A stretch of DNA of 64,000 bases from Brevibacillus agri (GCF_004117055.1 NZ_CP026363.1:1086001-1150000); one strand, 5' to 3'. Counted from the stretch's first letter, positions 8,353 through 17,987 are shown. Numbers and translations are program-made. Notes: generated from the letters alone by a model not told the origin.

Positions 8353-9027
8353 TTGGACTGGAGCGTCATCTATGAATATCGCGAGCTGTTTATCCGAGGC
8401 ATTATCAATACCATTTTACTAACGGCGGTTGCTACCGTTTGCGGGACCTTTTTGGGGTTGTTTATCAGTTTGGGCAAAATGTCGTCGAACCGCTTTTGGC
8501 GGTGGACATGCTCGATCTACGTGGAGCTTTTTCGGGGGACGCCGATGCTGGTGCAAATTTTGCTGATTCACTTCGCCGTCATCCCGTCTATCTGGGGACT
8601 GTTTTTTTCGGGAGAGAGCAGTCCGGAAGCGATCTACTCCGGATTCGTGGCGCTGTCGCTCAACGCAGCGGCCTACATCGCCGAGATTTTTCGCGCAGGG
8701 ATTCAATCGATCGATCCGGGACAGATGGAAGCGGCACGCTCGCTCGGGATGACGAAGGGGCTGGCGATGCGGCTGATTATTTTGCCGCAGGCGTTTACCC
8801 GGATGCTTCCTGCCATCGGGAACGAATTTATCGCCCTTTTAAAAGACTCCTCCCTCTGCGCCGTTATTGCGACACCGGAGTTGAATTACGCCGCCATGAA
8901 CGTGGCGAAGAGCACGTTTGAGCGCTACCCGCCGTATTTGACAGAGGCGGCTGTGTACCTGGTGCTCACGTTGTTCCTGTCGCGGGTAGTCGTAAGAGGA
9001 TTGGAGAAAAAATATTCAACGAGATAG
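8353..9027 (+). CDS. Amino-acid ABC transporter permease
   Basis: A 224-residue His/Glu/Gln/Arg/opine-family permease. TTG 8353 is preferred because GGGAGG lies eight bases upstream; an in-frame TTG two codons earlier is too close. It opens with TM helix IIRGIINTILLTAVATVCGT (the family N-terminus) and has the EAA loop EAARSLGMTKGLAMRLIILPQA and the ALLKDSSLCAVI motif. With the preceding binding protein it forms an importer that must borrow an ATPase encoded elsewhere. Confidence 0.92.
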   Translation: MDWSVIYEYRELFIRGIINTILLTAVATVCGTFLGLFISLGKMSSNRFWRWTCSIYVELFRGTPMLVQILLIHFAVIPSIWGLFFSGESSPEAIYSGFVALSLNAAAYIAEIFRAGIQSIDPGQMEAARSLGMTKGLAMRLIILPQAFTRMLPAIGNEFIALLKDSSLCAVIATPELNYAAMNVAKSTFERYPPYLTEAAVYLVLTLFLSRVVVRGLEKKYSTR

Positions 9028-9119
9028 AAGAATGCAGCTTCTGATTTTGGAGAAACTAGAGGTGTACACACAAAGATTTGTAATCCAAATTTTTACAAGA
9101 GAAAGGGTTGTGCTGTTTC

Positions 9120-9317
9120 ATGCAAGGCAAAGTAAAATGGTTTAACGCAGAAAAAGGTTTTGGTTTTATCGAGCGAGAAGGTGGCGACGACGTATTTGTC
9201 CACTTTTCCGCGATTCAGTCGGATGGTTTTCGGACATTGGAAGAAGGACAAGCTGTAGAATTTGATATTGTGGAAGGCGACCGCGGGCCGCAAGCAGCCA
9301 ATGTCGTCAAACTGTAA
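9120..9317 (+). CDS. Cold-shock protein (CspA family)
   Basis: A 65-residue single-domain nucleic-acid-binding protein with both RNA-binding motifs: KGFGFIE (RNP1) and VFVHF (RNP2). It begins [17 protein letters not shown]. It acts as an RNA chaperone. ATG 9120 is chosen; GAAAGGG lies 12 bases upstream and an in-frame TTG at 9108 abuts it with no spacing. A terminator follows. Confidence 0.95.
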   Translation: MQGKVKWFNAEKGFGFIEREGGDDVFVHFSAIQSDGFRTLEEGQAVEFDIVEGDRGPQAANVVKL

Positions 9318-9335
9318 ATCATATCGCTGACAGCA

Positions 9336-9373
9336 AATCCCCCTGGCCAACATCAGGCTCGGGGGGATTTTTA
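9336..9373 (+). terminator. Terminator between csp and HD-GYP genes
   Basis: An AATCCCCC / GGGGGGATT stem extended by GGCC/GGCT pairs is followed by TTTTT; it may serve both converging genes. Confidence 0.85.
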
Positions 9374-9376
9374 CGT

Positions 9377-10429
9377 CTAGCTAATCATTCGGGTGATGGT
9401 AAGCGCGCGATGCTCGCGCAAATCCAAAAACTCGTCTCCTCGGCGAACGAGTGGACGCATCGGTTCATCGGTATGAATCATAATGATTTCGACGTGGTCT
9501 CCATTGCTGAGCAACGCCTGAGAGCCGACGTAGAGCAAAATAATGTACTGGATAAAACGCGAAACGATCAAAGGGTTCAGTTGGCCTTGGCATGCCAGCT
9601 CCCACAATACGTTGGCAGCGTGAAAGGGAGAGGTGCCGCGGCGGTAGACGCGGTCTGTGCAGATAGCGTCGAACACGTCAGCAACGCTGATGATCTGGCA
9701 CTCCAGAGGGATGTCTTCCTTTTGGCAGCCATGAGGATAGCCGCTGCCATCCAGGCGCTCGTGATGCATGAGAGCGCACCTGGCGATCCACTCGTCAGCG
9801 TCCTCCATCGACAGGAGCAGCTCGCTGCCGTAGAGGGTGTGCAGCTTCATGATCTCGTACTCTTCATCGCTCAAGCGATCGGGTTTGGACAAAATCTCGT
9901 CGGGAATCATCATCTTCCCTACGTCATGCAAGAGACCGGCTTGTCCCAAGCGGTAGATTTCGTCCTGGGGTCTTCCTGCGATTTTACCGATCAGGGCAGC
10001 TACGATTCCGACATTGAGAGAATGGCGATAGGTGTAATTTTCCGTGCCTTCCTTGATGTAGAGGAACCGGAGGAAGCCCATTCGCTGGAGCACTTGGTCC
10101 AGCAGAGGATAAAATGTGCTGTTGAACTGATGCAGGGGAGGAACAGAACCTGTAGCGATCTGTTTGAAAAGGTGCTCGGTTTCTTTGACTGCTGCAATGT
10201 ACTCGCGGGCAGCTTCTGCCTCGTTCCAATGCAGAATGGGCAAAGGCTGCTCGGGAGCTTCCGACGCAGAAGTGACGTGCACAGCTTGAATGTGGTGTGC
10301 CTCCAAAAGTCGAATGTCACTCAGGTGAAGGACTGCCCCGGCGGGCAAAAGAAGCAGGCCGTACTCATTGTAGACGTCTTGCGCGAGCGTAGTACCAATA
10401 ATGGAATGAGAAGGTTTCACCTCTGCCAT
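9377..10429 (-). CDS. HD-GYP domain protein (probable c-di-GMP phosphodiesterase)
   Basis: A 350-residue soluble protein with an N-terminal region of about 140 residues (LLLPAGAVLHLSDIRLLEAHHI, typical of HD-GYP proteins) and a C-terminal HD-GYP domain (about 130-320). The HD pair is in LLHDVGKMMIPDEIL, followed by HHERLDGSGYP with the GYP signature. HD-GYP proteins hydrolyse c-di-GMP. GGAGGAATCCTC precedes ATG 10429. It is transcribed alone, convergent with csp and divergent from hpf. No membrane segment is seen. Confidence 0.88.
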   Translation of the reverse strand: MAEVKPSHSIIGTTLAQDVYNEYGLLLLPAGAVLHLSDIRLLEAHHIQAVHVTSASEAPEQPLPILHWNEAEAAREYIAAVKETEHLFKQIATGSVPPLHQFNSTFYPLLDQVLQRMGFLRFLYIKEGTENYTYRHSLNVGIVAALIGKIAGRPQDEIYRLGQAGLLHDVGKMMIPDEILSKPDRLSDEEYEIMKLHTLYGSELLLSMEDADEWIARCALMHHERLDGSGYPHGCQKEDIPLECQIISVADVFDAICTDRVYRRGTSPFHAANVLWELACQGQLNPLIVSRFIQYIILLYVGSQALLSNGDHVEIIMIHTDEPMRPLVRRGDEFLDLREHRALTITRMIS

Positions 10430-10578
10430 GAGGATTCCTCCAGTGCGATGACGACCGCGATATAGGATTGAGTGACTACCCTCTCTATTATAACATAGGG
10501 AAACTAGCGAGTATTGGTAAAATTCTGTCGATTATTGCCGGATTGTAAAAATTTCACTAAGATTTTTTTTAGCTTGGA

Positions 10579-10607
10579 GCAGGATTAATTACAGGGGTGC
10601 CGAATAC
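10579..10607 (+). promoter_or_regulatory. SigH-type promoter for hpf
   Basis: GCAGGATTA at 10579-10587, an 11-base spacer and GCCGAATAC at 10599-10607 fit the sigma-H consensus RnAGGAwww / RnnGAATww in nearly every position. Bacillus hpf/yvyD is known to be transcribed by stress and transition-phase sigma factors, so the match is biologically sensible. It lies 30 bases upstream of the start. Confidence 0.7.
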
Positions 10608-10636
10608 CTATATATAGACGGAAGGAGGTTGGAACC

Positions 10637-11191
10637 ATGAAATTTAATATTCGTGGAGAAAACATTCAAGTCACCGCAGCACTGAAAGAGTATGTGGAAA
10701 AGAAAGTCGGCCGTCTCGAAAAATATTTCGAAACTACGCCTGCAGATGTACAAGTTACCATGCATGTACATCGTGGAGAAGGCACAATCGAGGTAACAAT
10801 CCCGCTTGCCGGGGTGATTATCCGAGCAGAAGAAACACACGAGGATATGTATGCCGCTATTGACCTGGTGGCAGAAAAGCTGGAGCGTCAAGTTCGCAAG
10901 CATAAAACGAAACTGATGCGCAAGCTGCGGGTTGATTCCGCTGCGAAAGTCGGACAGCGCGATAGTCAGCCAGTAGCTGTGATGATACCAGATGTCGATG
11001 AGGAAGATGTTGACATTGATATTGTCAGAACGAAGCGTTTTGACCTGAAACCGATGGATGCGCAGGAAGCCGTCATGCAGATGGATATGCTGGGACACAG
11101 CTTCTTCGTTTTCCAAAACAGCGATACCAACGACGTCAGCGTGGTGTACCGCCGCAACGACGGACGCTATGGTTTGATTGAACCGAAATAA
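10637..11191 (+). CDS. hpf: Ribosome hibernation promoting factor, long form
   Basis: A 184-residue long-form Hpf, which pairs 70S ribosomes into inactive 100S dimers in stationary phase. The N-terminal domain (about 1-100) begins MKFNIRGENIQVTAALKEYVEKK. A linker of variable, charged residues follows, then the C-terminal dimerisation domain (about 128-184) with VRTKRFDLKPMDAQEAVMQM and FFVFQNSDTNDVSVVYRRNDG. GGAAGGAGG precedes the start. A SigH-type promoter lies upstream and secA downstream, a common arrangement in Bacilli. Confidence 0.97.
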   Translation: MKFNIRGENIQVTAALKEYVEKKVGRLEKYFETTPADVQVTMHVHRGEGTIEVTIPLAGVIIRAEETHEDMYAAIDLVAEKLERQVRKHKTKLMRKLRVDSAAKVGQRDSQPVAVMIPDVDEEDVDIDIVRTKRFDLKPMDAQEAVMQMDMLGHSFFVFQNSDTNDVSVVYRRNDGRYGLIEPK

Positions 11192-11224
11192 CGAAACTTT
11201 ACATTTCTTTACTCGTATAAGACT

Positions 11225-11255
11225 AGGGAGTTGCTTTTGGCAACTCCCTTTACTT
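11225..11255 (+). terminator. Terminator after hpf
   Basis: An AGGGAGTTGC / GCAACTCCCT stem with a TTTTG loop is followed by TTTACTTG; the stem is perfect but the T run is short. Confidence 0.8.
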
Positions 11256-11385
11256 GTGTATATGAGCTTCTATTTGTTAAAATAGCTTTTTAGAAAGTAT
11301 TATTTTCGTAGAATCGGTATCCTTTTTTCTGGCGCGCCAGGTGGTGCGATATTTTTGTCCGGAAGCATATGGAAGGGGTGTCCTC

Positions 11386-13905
11386 ATGTTAGGACTCGTT
11401 AAAAAGATATTTGGCGACAGCAATGAACGTGAAGTGAAAAAGATGTTTAAGCGCGTGGAAGCGATCAACGCGCTCGAACCAAGCATAGCAGCGCTTTCCG
11501 ACGAGCAACTGCGGGAGAAGACCGCAGAGTTCAAAGCCCGGCTGGCCCAGGGGGAGCAGTTGGACAAAATTTTGAACGAAGCATTTGCCGTTGTGCGCGA
11601 AGCATCGAAGCGGGTTTTGGGCATGCGCCACTTCGATGTCCAGTTGATTGGCGGTATGGTGTTGCAGGAAGGCCGCATTGCCGAGATGAAAACCGGTGAG
11701 GGGAAAACCTTGGTGGCTACCTTGGCGACCTACCTCAACGCTCTACTTGGCAAAGGCGTTCACGTCGTAACAGTGAACGAATACTTGGCAGAGCGCGACT
11801 CGCGGATCATGGGCCAACTGTACAACTTCCTCGGTCTGACAGTCGGCCTGAACAAAAACGGACTGAGCCCGGAAGAAAAGCGGGCCGCTTATGCTTGTGA
11901 CATTACGTATGGTACGAACAACGAGTTCGGCTTTGACTATTTGCGCGACAACATGGTTCTGTACAAGGAACAGATGGTGCAGCGCCCGCTCTTTTTCGCC
12001 ATCATCGACGAGGTGGACAGCATCCTGATCGACGAGGCGCGGACGCCGCTGATTATTTCCGGATCGGCAAACAAATCGACAGAGCTCTACTACATCTGCT
12101 CGCACTTTGTGAAGCGGCTGGAGCCGGAAAAAGACTTTACGATTGACGAAAAGCTGAAGATCGTCAACCTGACAGACGAAGGTGTGGGCAAGGTCGAGAA
12201 AGCTTTCAACATCGACAACCTGTACGATACGGCACACATCACCTTGAACCACCACATTACAGCGGCATTGAAAGCCCAGGTCCTGTTCAAGCGCGACGTA
12301 GACTACGTGGTGCAAGAGGGCGAGGTTGTGATCGTCGACGAGTTCACGGGCCGTCTGATGGTGGGACGCCGGTACAGCGACGGTTTGCATCAGGCGATTG
12401 AAGCCAAGGAAGGTCTGCGCGTGCAGAGCGAGAGCATGACGCTCGCTACGATCACCTTGCAAAACTACTTCCGTATGTATGAAAAGCTTGCCGGTATGAC
12501 CGGGACGGCGAAAACAGAGGAAGAAGAGTTCAAAAAGATTTACGGTCTGGACGTTGTCGTCATTCCAACGAACAAGCCGGTCATTCGCCAAGACTTGCCG
12601 GACCTGGTTTTCAAAACCGAAGCTGCCAAGTACCGTGCGGTTGTGAACGACATCGTCGAACGTCATAAAAAAGGCCAGCCGATTCTCGTCGGTACGATTT
12701 CCATTGAAAACTCGGAGCGGCTGTCGCACATGCTGAAGCAAAAAGGCGTTCCGCACAGCGTGTTGAATGCGAAGCATCACGAGCGCGAGGCGGAAATCGT
12801 CGCGCGCGCAGGTCAATACGGTGCGGTGACGATTGCTACCAACATGGCCGGTCGCGGTACGGACATCCAGTTGGGCGAAGGCGTAGCGGAATTGGGCGGC
12901 CTGCACATTATCGGTACAGAGCGTCACGAGAGCCGCCGGATCGACAACCAGTTGCGCGGTCGTGCCGGGCGTCAAGGGGACCCGGGTTCCTCCCAGTTCT
13001 TCCTGTCGATGCAGGATGAGCTGATGCGCCGCTTTGGTGCCGACAATATCATGAACATGATGGATCGTCTGGGCATGGAAGAAGACATGCCGATCGAGAG
13101 CCGTCTGGTTACCCGTGCGGTAGAATCTGCGCAAAAACGTGTCGAAGGAGCCAACTTCGATGCACGGAAAGGCGTACTCCAGTACGACGACGTGATGAAC
13201 CAGCAGCGCCTCGTCGTTTACAAACAGCGCAAAGACATCCTGGAGCAAGAAAACCTCAGCGATGTTGCGCTCAACATGATTTACAGCGTGCTGGAGCGTG
13301 CTGTCGAGCAGCATTGCCCAAAAGAAGAGGTACCGGAGGATTGGGACCTGCAAGCATTGGCCGATGCGGCGAACAACGGCTTCCTGCACGATGAAACCAT
13401 TACCGTCTCCATGCTGAAAGGCAAGGAAGCAGAGGAAATCGTCGAGTTGCTGAAAGCCGAAGTCGTCAAACAGTACAAAGAGCGCGAAGCTCAAATCGGC
13501 GAGATGATGCGCGAGTTCGAAAAAGTGGTCATTCTGCGCGCTGTCGACAGCAAATGGATGGATCACATCGACGCGATGGATCAACTGCGCCAAGGGATTC
13601 ACCTGCGTGCTTACGCGCAAAACGATCCGCTGCGCGAGTACCAGTTCGAAGGCTACGAGATGTATCAAGCGATGCTGGCTTCCGTACAGGAAGAGGTGGC
13701 CATGTACATCATGAAGGCCGAAGTGAGCCAAAACCTGGAGCGCCAGGATGTCATCCGCGGCCAGGGCATCGACCCGAACCAACTGCAGACGTCAGGCCCA
13801 TCCGACCGTCCGGACCCTGAGACGTCTGGCGATGCCGACCCGAAAAACCGCGCGCAGCGCCGTGCCCAGGAGCAGGAGCGCCGTCGCCAAAACAAAAAAC
13901 AGTAA
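11386..13905 (+). CDS. secA: Preprotein translocase ATPase SecA, without C-terminal zinc domain
   Basis: The motor that drives secretory proteins through SecYEG. The 839-residue product starts [11 protein letters not shown] after GGAAGGGG; upstream codons are spurious. Motifs include [11 protein letters not shown] (Walker A), [18 protein letters not shown] (DEAD-like), the [13 protein letters not shown] segment and [12 protein letters not shown]. Family members of this length in Bacilli normally end in a CxCxGSGKKxxxCHG zinc motif for SecB and lipid contact; here the end is the Arg/Lys-rich [20 protein letters not shown] with no cysteine. A terminator follows, so the gene is complete. Confidence 0.97.
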   Translation: MLGLVKKIFGDSNEREVKKMFKRVEAINALEPSIAALSDEQLREKTAEFKARLAQGEQLDKILNEAFAVVREASKRVLGMRHFDVQLIGGMVLQEGRIAEMKTGEGKTLVATLATYLNALLGKGVHVVTVNEYLAERDSRIMGQLYNFLGLTVGLNKNGLSPEEKRAAYACDITYGTNNEFGFDYLRDNMVLYKEQMVQRPLFFAIIDEVDSILIDEARTPLIISGSANKSTELYYICSHFVKRLEPEKDFTIDEKLKIVNLTDEGVGKVEKAFNIDNLYDTAHITLNHHITAALKAQVLFKRDVDYVVQEGEVVIVDEFTGRLMVGRRYSDGLHQAIEAKEGLRVQSESMTLATITLQNYFRMYEKLAGMTGTAKTEEEEFKKIYGLDVVVIPTNKPVIRQDLPDLVFKTEAAKYRAVVNDIVERHKKGQPILVGTISIENSERLSHMLKQKGVPHSVLNAKHHEREAEIVARAGQYGAVTIATNMAGRGTDIQLGEGVAELGGLHIIGTERHESRRIDNQLRGRAGRQGDPGSSQFFLSMQDELMRRFGADNIMNMMDRLGMEEDMPIESRLVTRAVESAQKRVEGANFDARKGVLQYDDVMNQQRLVVYKQRKDILEQENLSDVALNMIYSVLERAVEQHCPKEEVPEDWDLQALADAANNGFLHDETITVSMLKGKEAEEIVELLKAEVVKQYKEREAQIGEMMREFEKVVILRAVDSKWMDHIDAMDQLRQGIHLRAYAQNDPLREYQFEGYEMYQAMLASVQEEVAMYIMKAEVSQNLERQDVIRGQGIDPNQLQTSGPSDRPDPETSGDADPKNRAQRRAQEQERRRQNKKQ

Positions 13906-13933
13906 GGCATAGCCTACATTAGCCAGCAATCAA

Positions 13934-13985
13934 AGCATTCCTCTGCACAGCGGCCATTTCGCTGCGGGAGGGATGCTTTTTCTTT
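13934..13985 (+). terminator. Terminator after secA
   Basis: AAGCATTCCTC pairs with GAGGGATGCTT, with further pairing inside the loop; TTTTTCTTTT follows. Confidence 0.8.
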
Positions 13986-14239
13986 TCCAATCGACAGCAG
14001 ATGCTCCGTTGCAGCGCGGTTGCGCCGTTTGTGTAGACCTGCCCAAGAGATTTTCTTACTGTTTCCTGACGCCTAGACAGTATTCGTCCCGATCTGTTCT
14101 TCCTCGTCTGTTATGGTCGGTCTATTTGTCTAACACTGGTAAAAGTCATCGAACGATTCAGGTGGAAATGTTCGGAAAAATCCATAGAATCATAAGTACA
14201 ACACTTTTTACCAAATACACGGGGACGGGGGAATGAACA
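13986..14239 (+). other. Intergenic stretch between secA terminator and hypothetical gene
   Basis: AT-rich, no recognisable gene. The short open frames here are not family-like. GGGGACGGGGG just before 14240 can serve as ribosome site for the downstream gene. Confidence 0.5.
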
Positions 14240-14689
14240 ATGAAAGCGTCAGTCAACGTGATGGGCATACAAACCAAAAACATGATGGAGAGAATCGGGA
14301 AGACATTGAAAGCTGTACTGAAAGCGGCAGCGGAGCATAAAAAAGTAAAATGGATTACCAAAGAAGAAAGAGGGGAGGAGCCTAAAGTATTCACAGCCGA
14401 AGACCCTGTCTTCTATGAAGAACGACTGAAAACGGAGATACCGGAGCCGAACTGGACGCCAGGCGTGCTGATCTCGCCGAAAGGCATGCTGGATCAGCCG
14501 CAGCAAAGTCCGGCGGCTGCAGGGGAGCGGAGGCTCAGGCAAGCGCGAATGAAGCAAAACATCCGCAAGCGTGAGGCGCGGATTCGCCAGTCGCATCTGT
14601 CCGTGGTTGCGGCGCCGCAGACGGAGAGCAAACAACCACATGAAATCCGAGACTTGAGATCCTCGCCATCACCGCCAATGGCTACATAG
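14240..14689 (+). CDS. Hypothetical basic protein
   Basis: A 149-residue protein I do not recognise. ATG 14240 follows a G-rich site. It is charged and highly basic in the C-terminal half, with a helical N-terminus (NMMERIGKTLKAVLKAAAEHKKVKW), then an acidic patch (EERGEEPKVFTAEDPVFYEE), a Pro-rich joint (IPEPNWTPGVLISPKG), a basic helix (RRLRQARMKQNIRKREARI) and a disordered Ser/Pro tail. There are no membrane segments, signal peptide or cysteines. It lies between secA and prfB, a position that is usually empty in relatives. Confidence 0.6.
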   Translation: MKASVNVMGIQTKNMMERIGKTLKAVLKAAAEHKKVKWITKEERGEEPKVFTAEDPVFYEERLKTEIPEPNWTPGVLISPKGMLDQPQQSPAAAGERRLRQARMKQNIRKREARIRQSHLSVVAAPQTESKQPHEIRDLRSSPSPPMAT

Positions 14690-14825
14690 GCGCTACATAG
14701 GCAGGACAGATGCCAGGCAAGCGGCGAATCACGCTTTTTACGCACGGCAGGTTGCCAGGTTTGCGGATCTGGCGAATTACGTTACAATAAACTTAGCTTA
14801 CGTAAAGAGAAGGTGACTCGCAAAA

Positions 14826-15939
14826 ATGGCATTGATCGATATTGCGGACGTCAAACAAGAGATGTCCAGTATGGCTAAACGTTTAGCGGATATCAGGGGG
14901 TCTCTTTGACCTCCCTGTAAAACAGGAGCGGATCGGCGAGCTGGAAGAGCGCATGCTGGCTCCGGACTTCTGGGATGACAACGAGGCTGCGCAGAAAACA
15001 ATCAGCGAGCTGAACGCCATCAAAAGTCTCGTCGAAACGATGAGCAAGCTGGATTCCCAGTACGAAGACCTCCAGTTGATGCTGGAGCTGGTCATCGAAG
15101 AAGGTGACTCGTCGTTCATCCAGGACTTGTATGACAGTACCCAGGAGCTGAAAAAGTCGTTTGAACGCTTCGAGCTGGAGCTGCTTTTGAGCGATCAGTA
15201 CGACAAAAACAATGCGATTCTTGAGCTGCATCCGGGAGCGGGTGGAACCGAATCACAGGACTGGGCTTCCATGCTCTTGCGAATGTACACACGATGGGGG
15301 GATGCCAAAGGCTTTAAAGTCGAGACCTTGGACTATTTGCCCGGGGATGAAGCAGGCGTAAAAAGCGTGACCCTCCTGATTAAAGGGTACAACGCCTACG
15401 GATATCTGAAATCGGAAAAAGGCGTGCACCGCCTCGTGCGCATTTCTCCATTCGACGCGTCCGGGCGCCGTCATACATCTTTTGTATCATGCAACGTTCT
15501 CCCCGAAATCGAGGACGACAATGCCGTAGACATCCGCACGGAAGACCTCAAGATCGACACCTACCGTTCCAGCGGTGCGGGTGGTCAGCATATCAACACG
15601 ACCGACTCCGCTGTCCGGATTACCCACTTGCCGACGGGCATTGTGGTTACATGCCAAACCGAGCGCTCGCAAATTAAAAACCGGGAGCGAGCCATGAAAA
15701 TGCTGACGGCTCGGCTGTTCGAGAAAAAGCGGGAGGAACAGGAAAAAACATTGGCTGCCATCCAGGGTGAACAAAAAGATATCGCCTGGGGAAGCCAAAT
15801 CCGTTCCTACGTCTTCCACCCGTACAGTCTGGTGAAGGATCACCGGACCAACATGGAGGTAGGAAACGTTCAGGCAGTGATGGATGGCGAGATCGACGTC
15901 TTCATCGACGCGTATCTGCGCGCGCAGATCAAACGCTAG
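14826..15939 (+). CDS. prfB: Peptide chain release factor 2, programmed +1 frameshift
   Basis: RF2 recognises UGA and UAA stop codons. The first 27 codons (ATG 14826 behind AGAAGGTGAC) end at an in-frame TGA, 14907-14909. The slippery CTT TGA C is preceded by the SD-like AGGGGG, the classic autoregulatory +1 frameshift. Reading continues from 14908 in the +1 frame to the stop at 15939, giving about 370 residues. The GGQ motif ([20 protein letters not shown]) and the tripeptide anticodon-like region are present. Annotators that ignore the shift would call a start near 14953. Confidence 0.97.
14895..14910 (+). promoter_or_regulatory. prfB programmed frameshift site
   Basis: AGGGGG (14895-14900), TCT, CTT (slip codon) and the in-frame TGA (14907-14909), followed by C, reproduce the universal RF2 sensor: slow termination when RF2 is scarce lets the ribosome slip +1. 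Confidence 0.95.
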
Positions 15940-15945
15940 AGCTGT

Positions 15946-16941
15946 TTACAGCCCCTCTCTGCTGCAAGGCTTTTGCTTTTGCAAAGAAATGACGACCGTC
16001 GTGCCCTCGCCAAGCTCGCTCGTGATGTCGAGCGAGCCGCCGTGGTCGCGAATGATTTTGGTGCTAACCAATAGCCCCAGACCTGTTCCGGTTTCTTTTG
16101 TACTGTAAAATAGCTCTCCCAATCGCGGAAGCAGCTCCTCGGGTATCCCGTCGCCTTGATCGGATACCCGAATGAGGACGTTCTGATCGTTCTCGACTAC
16201 CGCGATCGTGAGAATCCCACCTGACGGCATGGCTTCCATGCCGTTTTTTATGATGTTGATAAACACTTGCTTGATCTGGTATTCCTCGCAGGAAATAAGC
16301 GAAGTAGCCGTGGGAAATTCGTTCAATTTCGGAAAGCATAATTTGCAAGTAATGACGGTTGGTAATCGGCTCGCTCTCCATGAGCTGGAGAAACCCTTTC
16401 AGCGAGGTGAGCGGATTGCGGATTTCATGCGCGATCCCTGCCGCCAGCTCGCCAAGGGCGGAGAGCTTGTCCGAGTAGCGCAGCAGCTCCTCGGAATGGC
16501 GCCGTTCTATAATGTCGCGGGCGACGATCACTGTATTTTTCACTTCGCCATCTGCTCCGATGTCGAGCGTTCCTTTGAACTCGAACAGAAGCATGCGGCC
16601 GTCCGGGTGAGGGTAGATGTATTCAGCGTCCAAAGGTGTTTTTTCCACAATCATCTGCAAAAAGTCACGTCTGGCAGCCTCTCTCTGCTCAGGCTGAATC
16701 AGGATGGAAAAATGCCGGAGCAAAATATGAGAGGCTGGCAAGCCGAGCACGGATTGGATCGAGGGCGAAGCGTATGTAATGTGGCCGTTCAGATCATGCG
16801 CAACAGCTCGGAAGCTGCATAGCCCAGTAATTGCTCGGCTGCGGCGTTGACGCCAGTAAGGTTGCCATGCATGTCGATAATGTAAACAGCATCGGGGTTA
16901 TTCTGGAAGAGAGAAGTGTATAACTGCAACTGCGTACCCAT
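15946..16941 (-). pseudogene. Decayed PAS-type sensor histidine kinase (sporulation-kinase-like)
   Basis: From ATG 16941 (after GAAAGGTGGG) the minus strand reads about 50 residues of a PAS domain (YTSLFQNNPDAVYIIDMHG, GVNAAAEQLLGYAASELL), then stops. A second PAS in another frame begins AHDLNGHITYASPS and continues through 16750-16330 with its H-box LGELAAGIAHEIRNPLTSL. The frame then returns to the first one for the N-box and ATPase domain (QIKQVFINIIKNGMEAM, GTGLGL). At each junction the expected sequence is missing, roughly the rest of PAS1 and about 50 residues of the dimerisation helix. Two out-of-frame internal deletions thus fuse remnants of a KinA/KinE-type kinase. Confidence 0.8.
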
Positions 16942-17081
16942 ACGTGACCCACCTTTCTGTCGCTTCTTGCTTCATTTCAAACGTTCGCTGTAGATCGGAA
17001 AAATCCTACCTGTGCCAAAGTCCCGATTGGCAAATATGTTATACTGCAAACAAATACGCAAAATAAGGAGAGGACGCACAC

Positions 17082-17351
17082 ATGTTGTATGTCGCTTTGT
17101 TGCCGATTGTCGATCAGGAATTGAACGCGAAAATCAGACCGGCTCATTTAGAGTATATCAACGATTTGTACAAGCAAGATAAAGTGTTTATGGCAGGGCC
17201 GTTCACGGACAAGCAGGGAGGCATGGTCATCTACAAGGCCGCGTCCCTGGAGGAAGCGCGCAAGCTGGCGGAAGGCGATCCGGTTGTGGTGGAAGGCGCA
17301 CGGACACTGGAACTGCGGGAGTGGAATCCGCTTGAGCTGCCCTTGACCTAA
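17082..17351 (+). CDS. YciI family protein
   Basis: An 89-residue protein with the YciI-like ferredoxin fold: RPAHLEYINDLYKQDKVFMAGPF, then GGMVIYKAASLEEARKLAEGDPVV. The His-containing motif and FMAGPF stretch are family hallmarks; the biochemical role is mostly unknown, though some act in dye or aromatic degradation. AAGGAGAGG lies nine bases upstream of ATG 17082. It is probably monocistronic. Confidence 0.88.
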   Translation: MLYVALLPIVDQELNAKIRPAHLEYINDLYKQDKVFMAGPFTDKQGGMVIYKAASLEEARKLAEGDPVVVEGARTLELREWNPLELPLT

Positions 17352-17432
17352 AATTCGCAGGGCCACAGGAATGAATAGCCCGCTGCGGAGGCATACTGAG
17401 CGAAGAATTTCTACAACAAGGAGGGAACCGCT

Positions 17433-17798
17433 TTGAAACGCATCCCACTGTTTACGGTTGCGGCTGTACTCGCATTCTCGCTCAGCGCCTGTGGCGGCGG
17501 CAATCAGCAGACCCAGCCCCCTGCTGAAAAATCGGCTACGGAGACACCTTCGACAACCGCTCCATCTGGCAGCTATGACGCGGCTACGGCAGAGGCGTTG
17601 TTTAAAAACACCTGTGCAGGCTGTCATGGACAATCGCTGGAAGGTGCTGTCGGGCCGAATTTGCAAAAAATTGGCGGCCAACTGAGCAAGGAGCAGATTT
17701 TGGAAGTGCTGAATAACGGAAAAGGTTCGATGCCGCCTGGCCTGGTAAAAGGGACAGACGCGGAAAACATCGCTGCTTGGCTGGCCGACAAAAAATAA
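17433..17798 (+). CDS. Lipoprotein cytochrome c (c-551 type)
   Basis: A 121-residue membrane-anchored cytochrome c. TTG 17433 follows GGAGGGAACCG. The signal peptide has a lipobox LSACGGG (Cys20), followed by a Pro/Thr/Ser-rich tether. The heme motif CAGCH (about residues 61-65) and the axial Met region GSMPPGL define the class I fold. It carries electrons outside the membrane, as B. subtilis CccB does. It is monocistronic with a terminator. Confidence 0.92.
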   Translation: MKRIPLFTVAAVLAFSLSACGGGNQQTQPPAEKSATETPSTTAPSGSYDAATAEALFKNTCAGCHGQSLEGAVGPNLQKIGGQLSKEQILEVLNNGKGSMPPGLVKGTDAENIAAWLADKK

Positions 17799-17816
17799 AG
17801 GTGAGTTGGACAAAAG

Positions 17817-17847
17817 ACGCTCGGGTATGGAACCCGGCGTTTTTTTG
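17817..17847 (+). terminator. Terminator after cytochrome c
   Basis: ACGC-CGGGT pairs with ACCCGGCGT around an ATGG-type loop and runs into seven T. Confidence 0.85.
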
Positions 17848-17939
17848 TATAAAAGGGCCCCTTGCTAGCGACTTCCCGCTTTGCCAAATGAAGCAGAAAC
17901 AGATTTGCTAGTTGTATTCCGTTTGAATTTTTATTATTA

Positions 17940-17959
17940 TTCATGTATAAAAATACAAA
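17940..17959 (+). promoter_or_regulatory. ARG box (ArgR/AhrC operator) before argC
   Basis: TTCATGTATAAAAATACAAA closely matches the Bacillus ARG box CATGAATAAAAATKCAAK. It lies 28 bases upstream of argC, where repressor binding would block transcription when arginine is plentiful. Confidence 0.7.
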
Positions 17960-17987
17960 CGAATGATGGGAAGAAGGGGAGAGGTGC

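Noticed and set aside
9410..10465. 351-codon plus frame opposite the HD-GYP gene
   Set aside because: The minus strand has the HD and GYP motifs and a good start; the plus frame has none.
11743..13782. 679-codon open frame on the minus strand opposite secA
   Set aside because: Antisense shadow of a high-GC third-position gene; no family pattern, and secA is certain.
14953..15939. Start of prfB at 14953 without frameshift
   Set aside because: This would drop the conserved N-terminus; the frameshift motif is exact.
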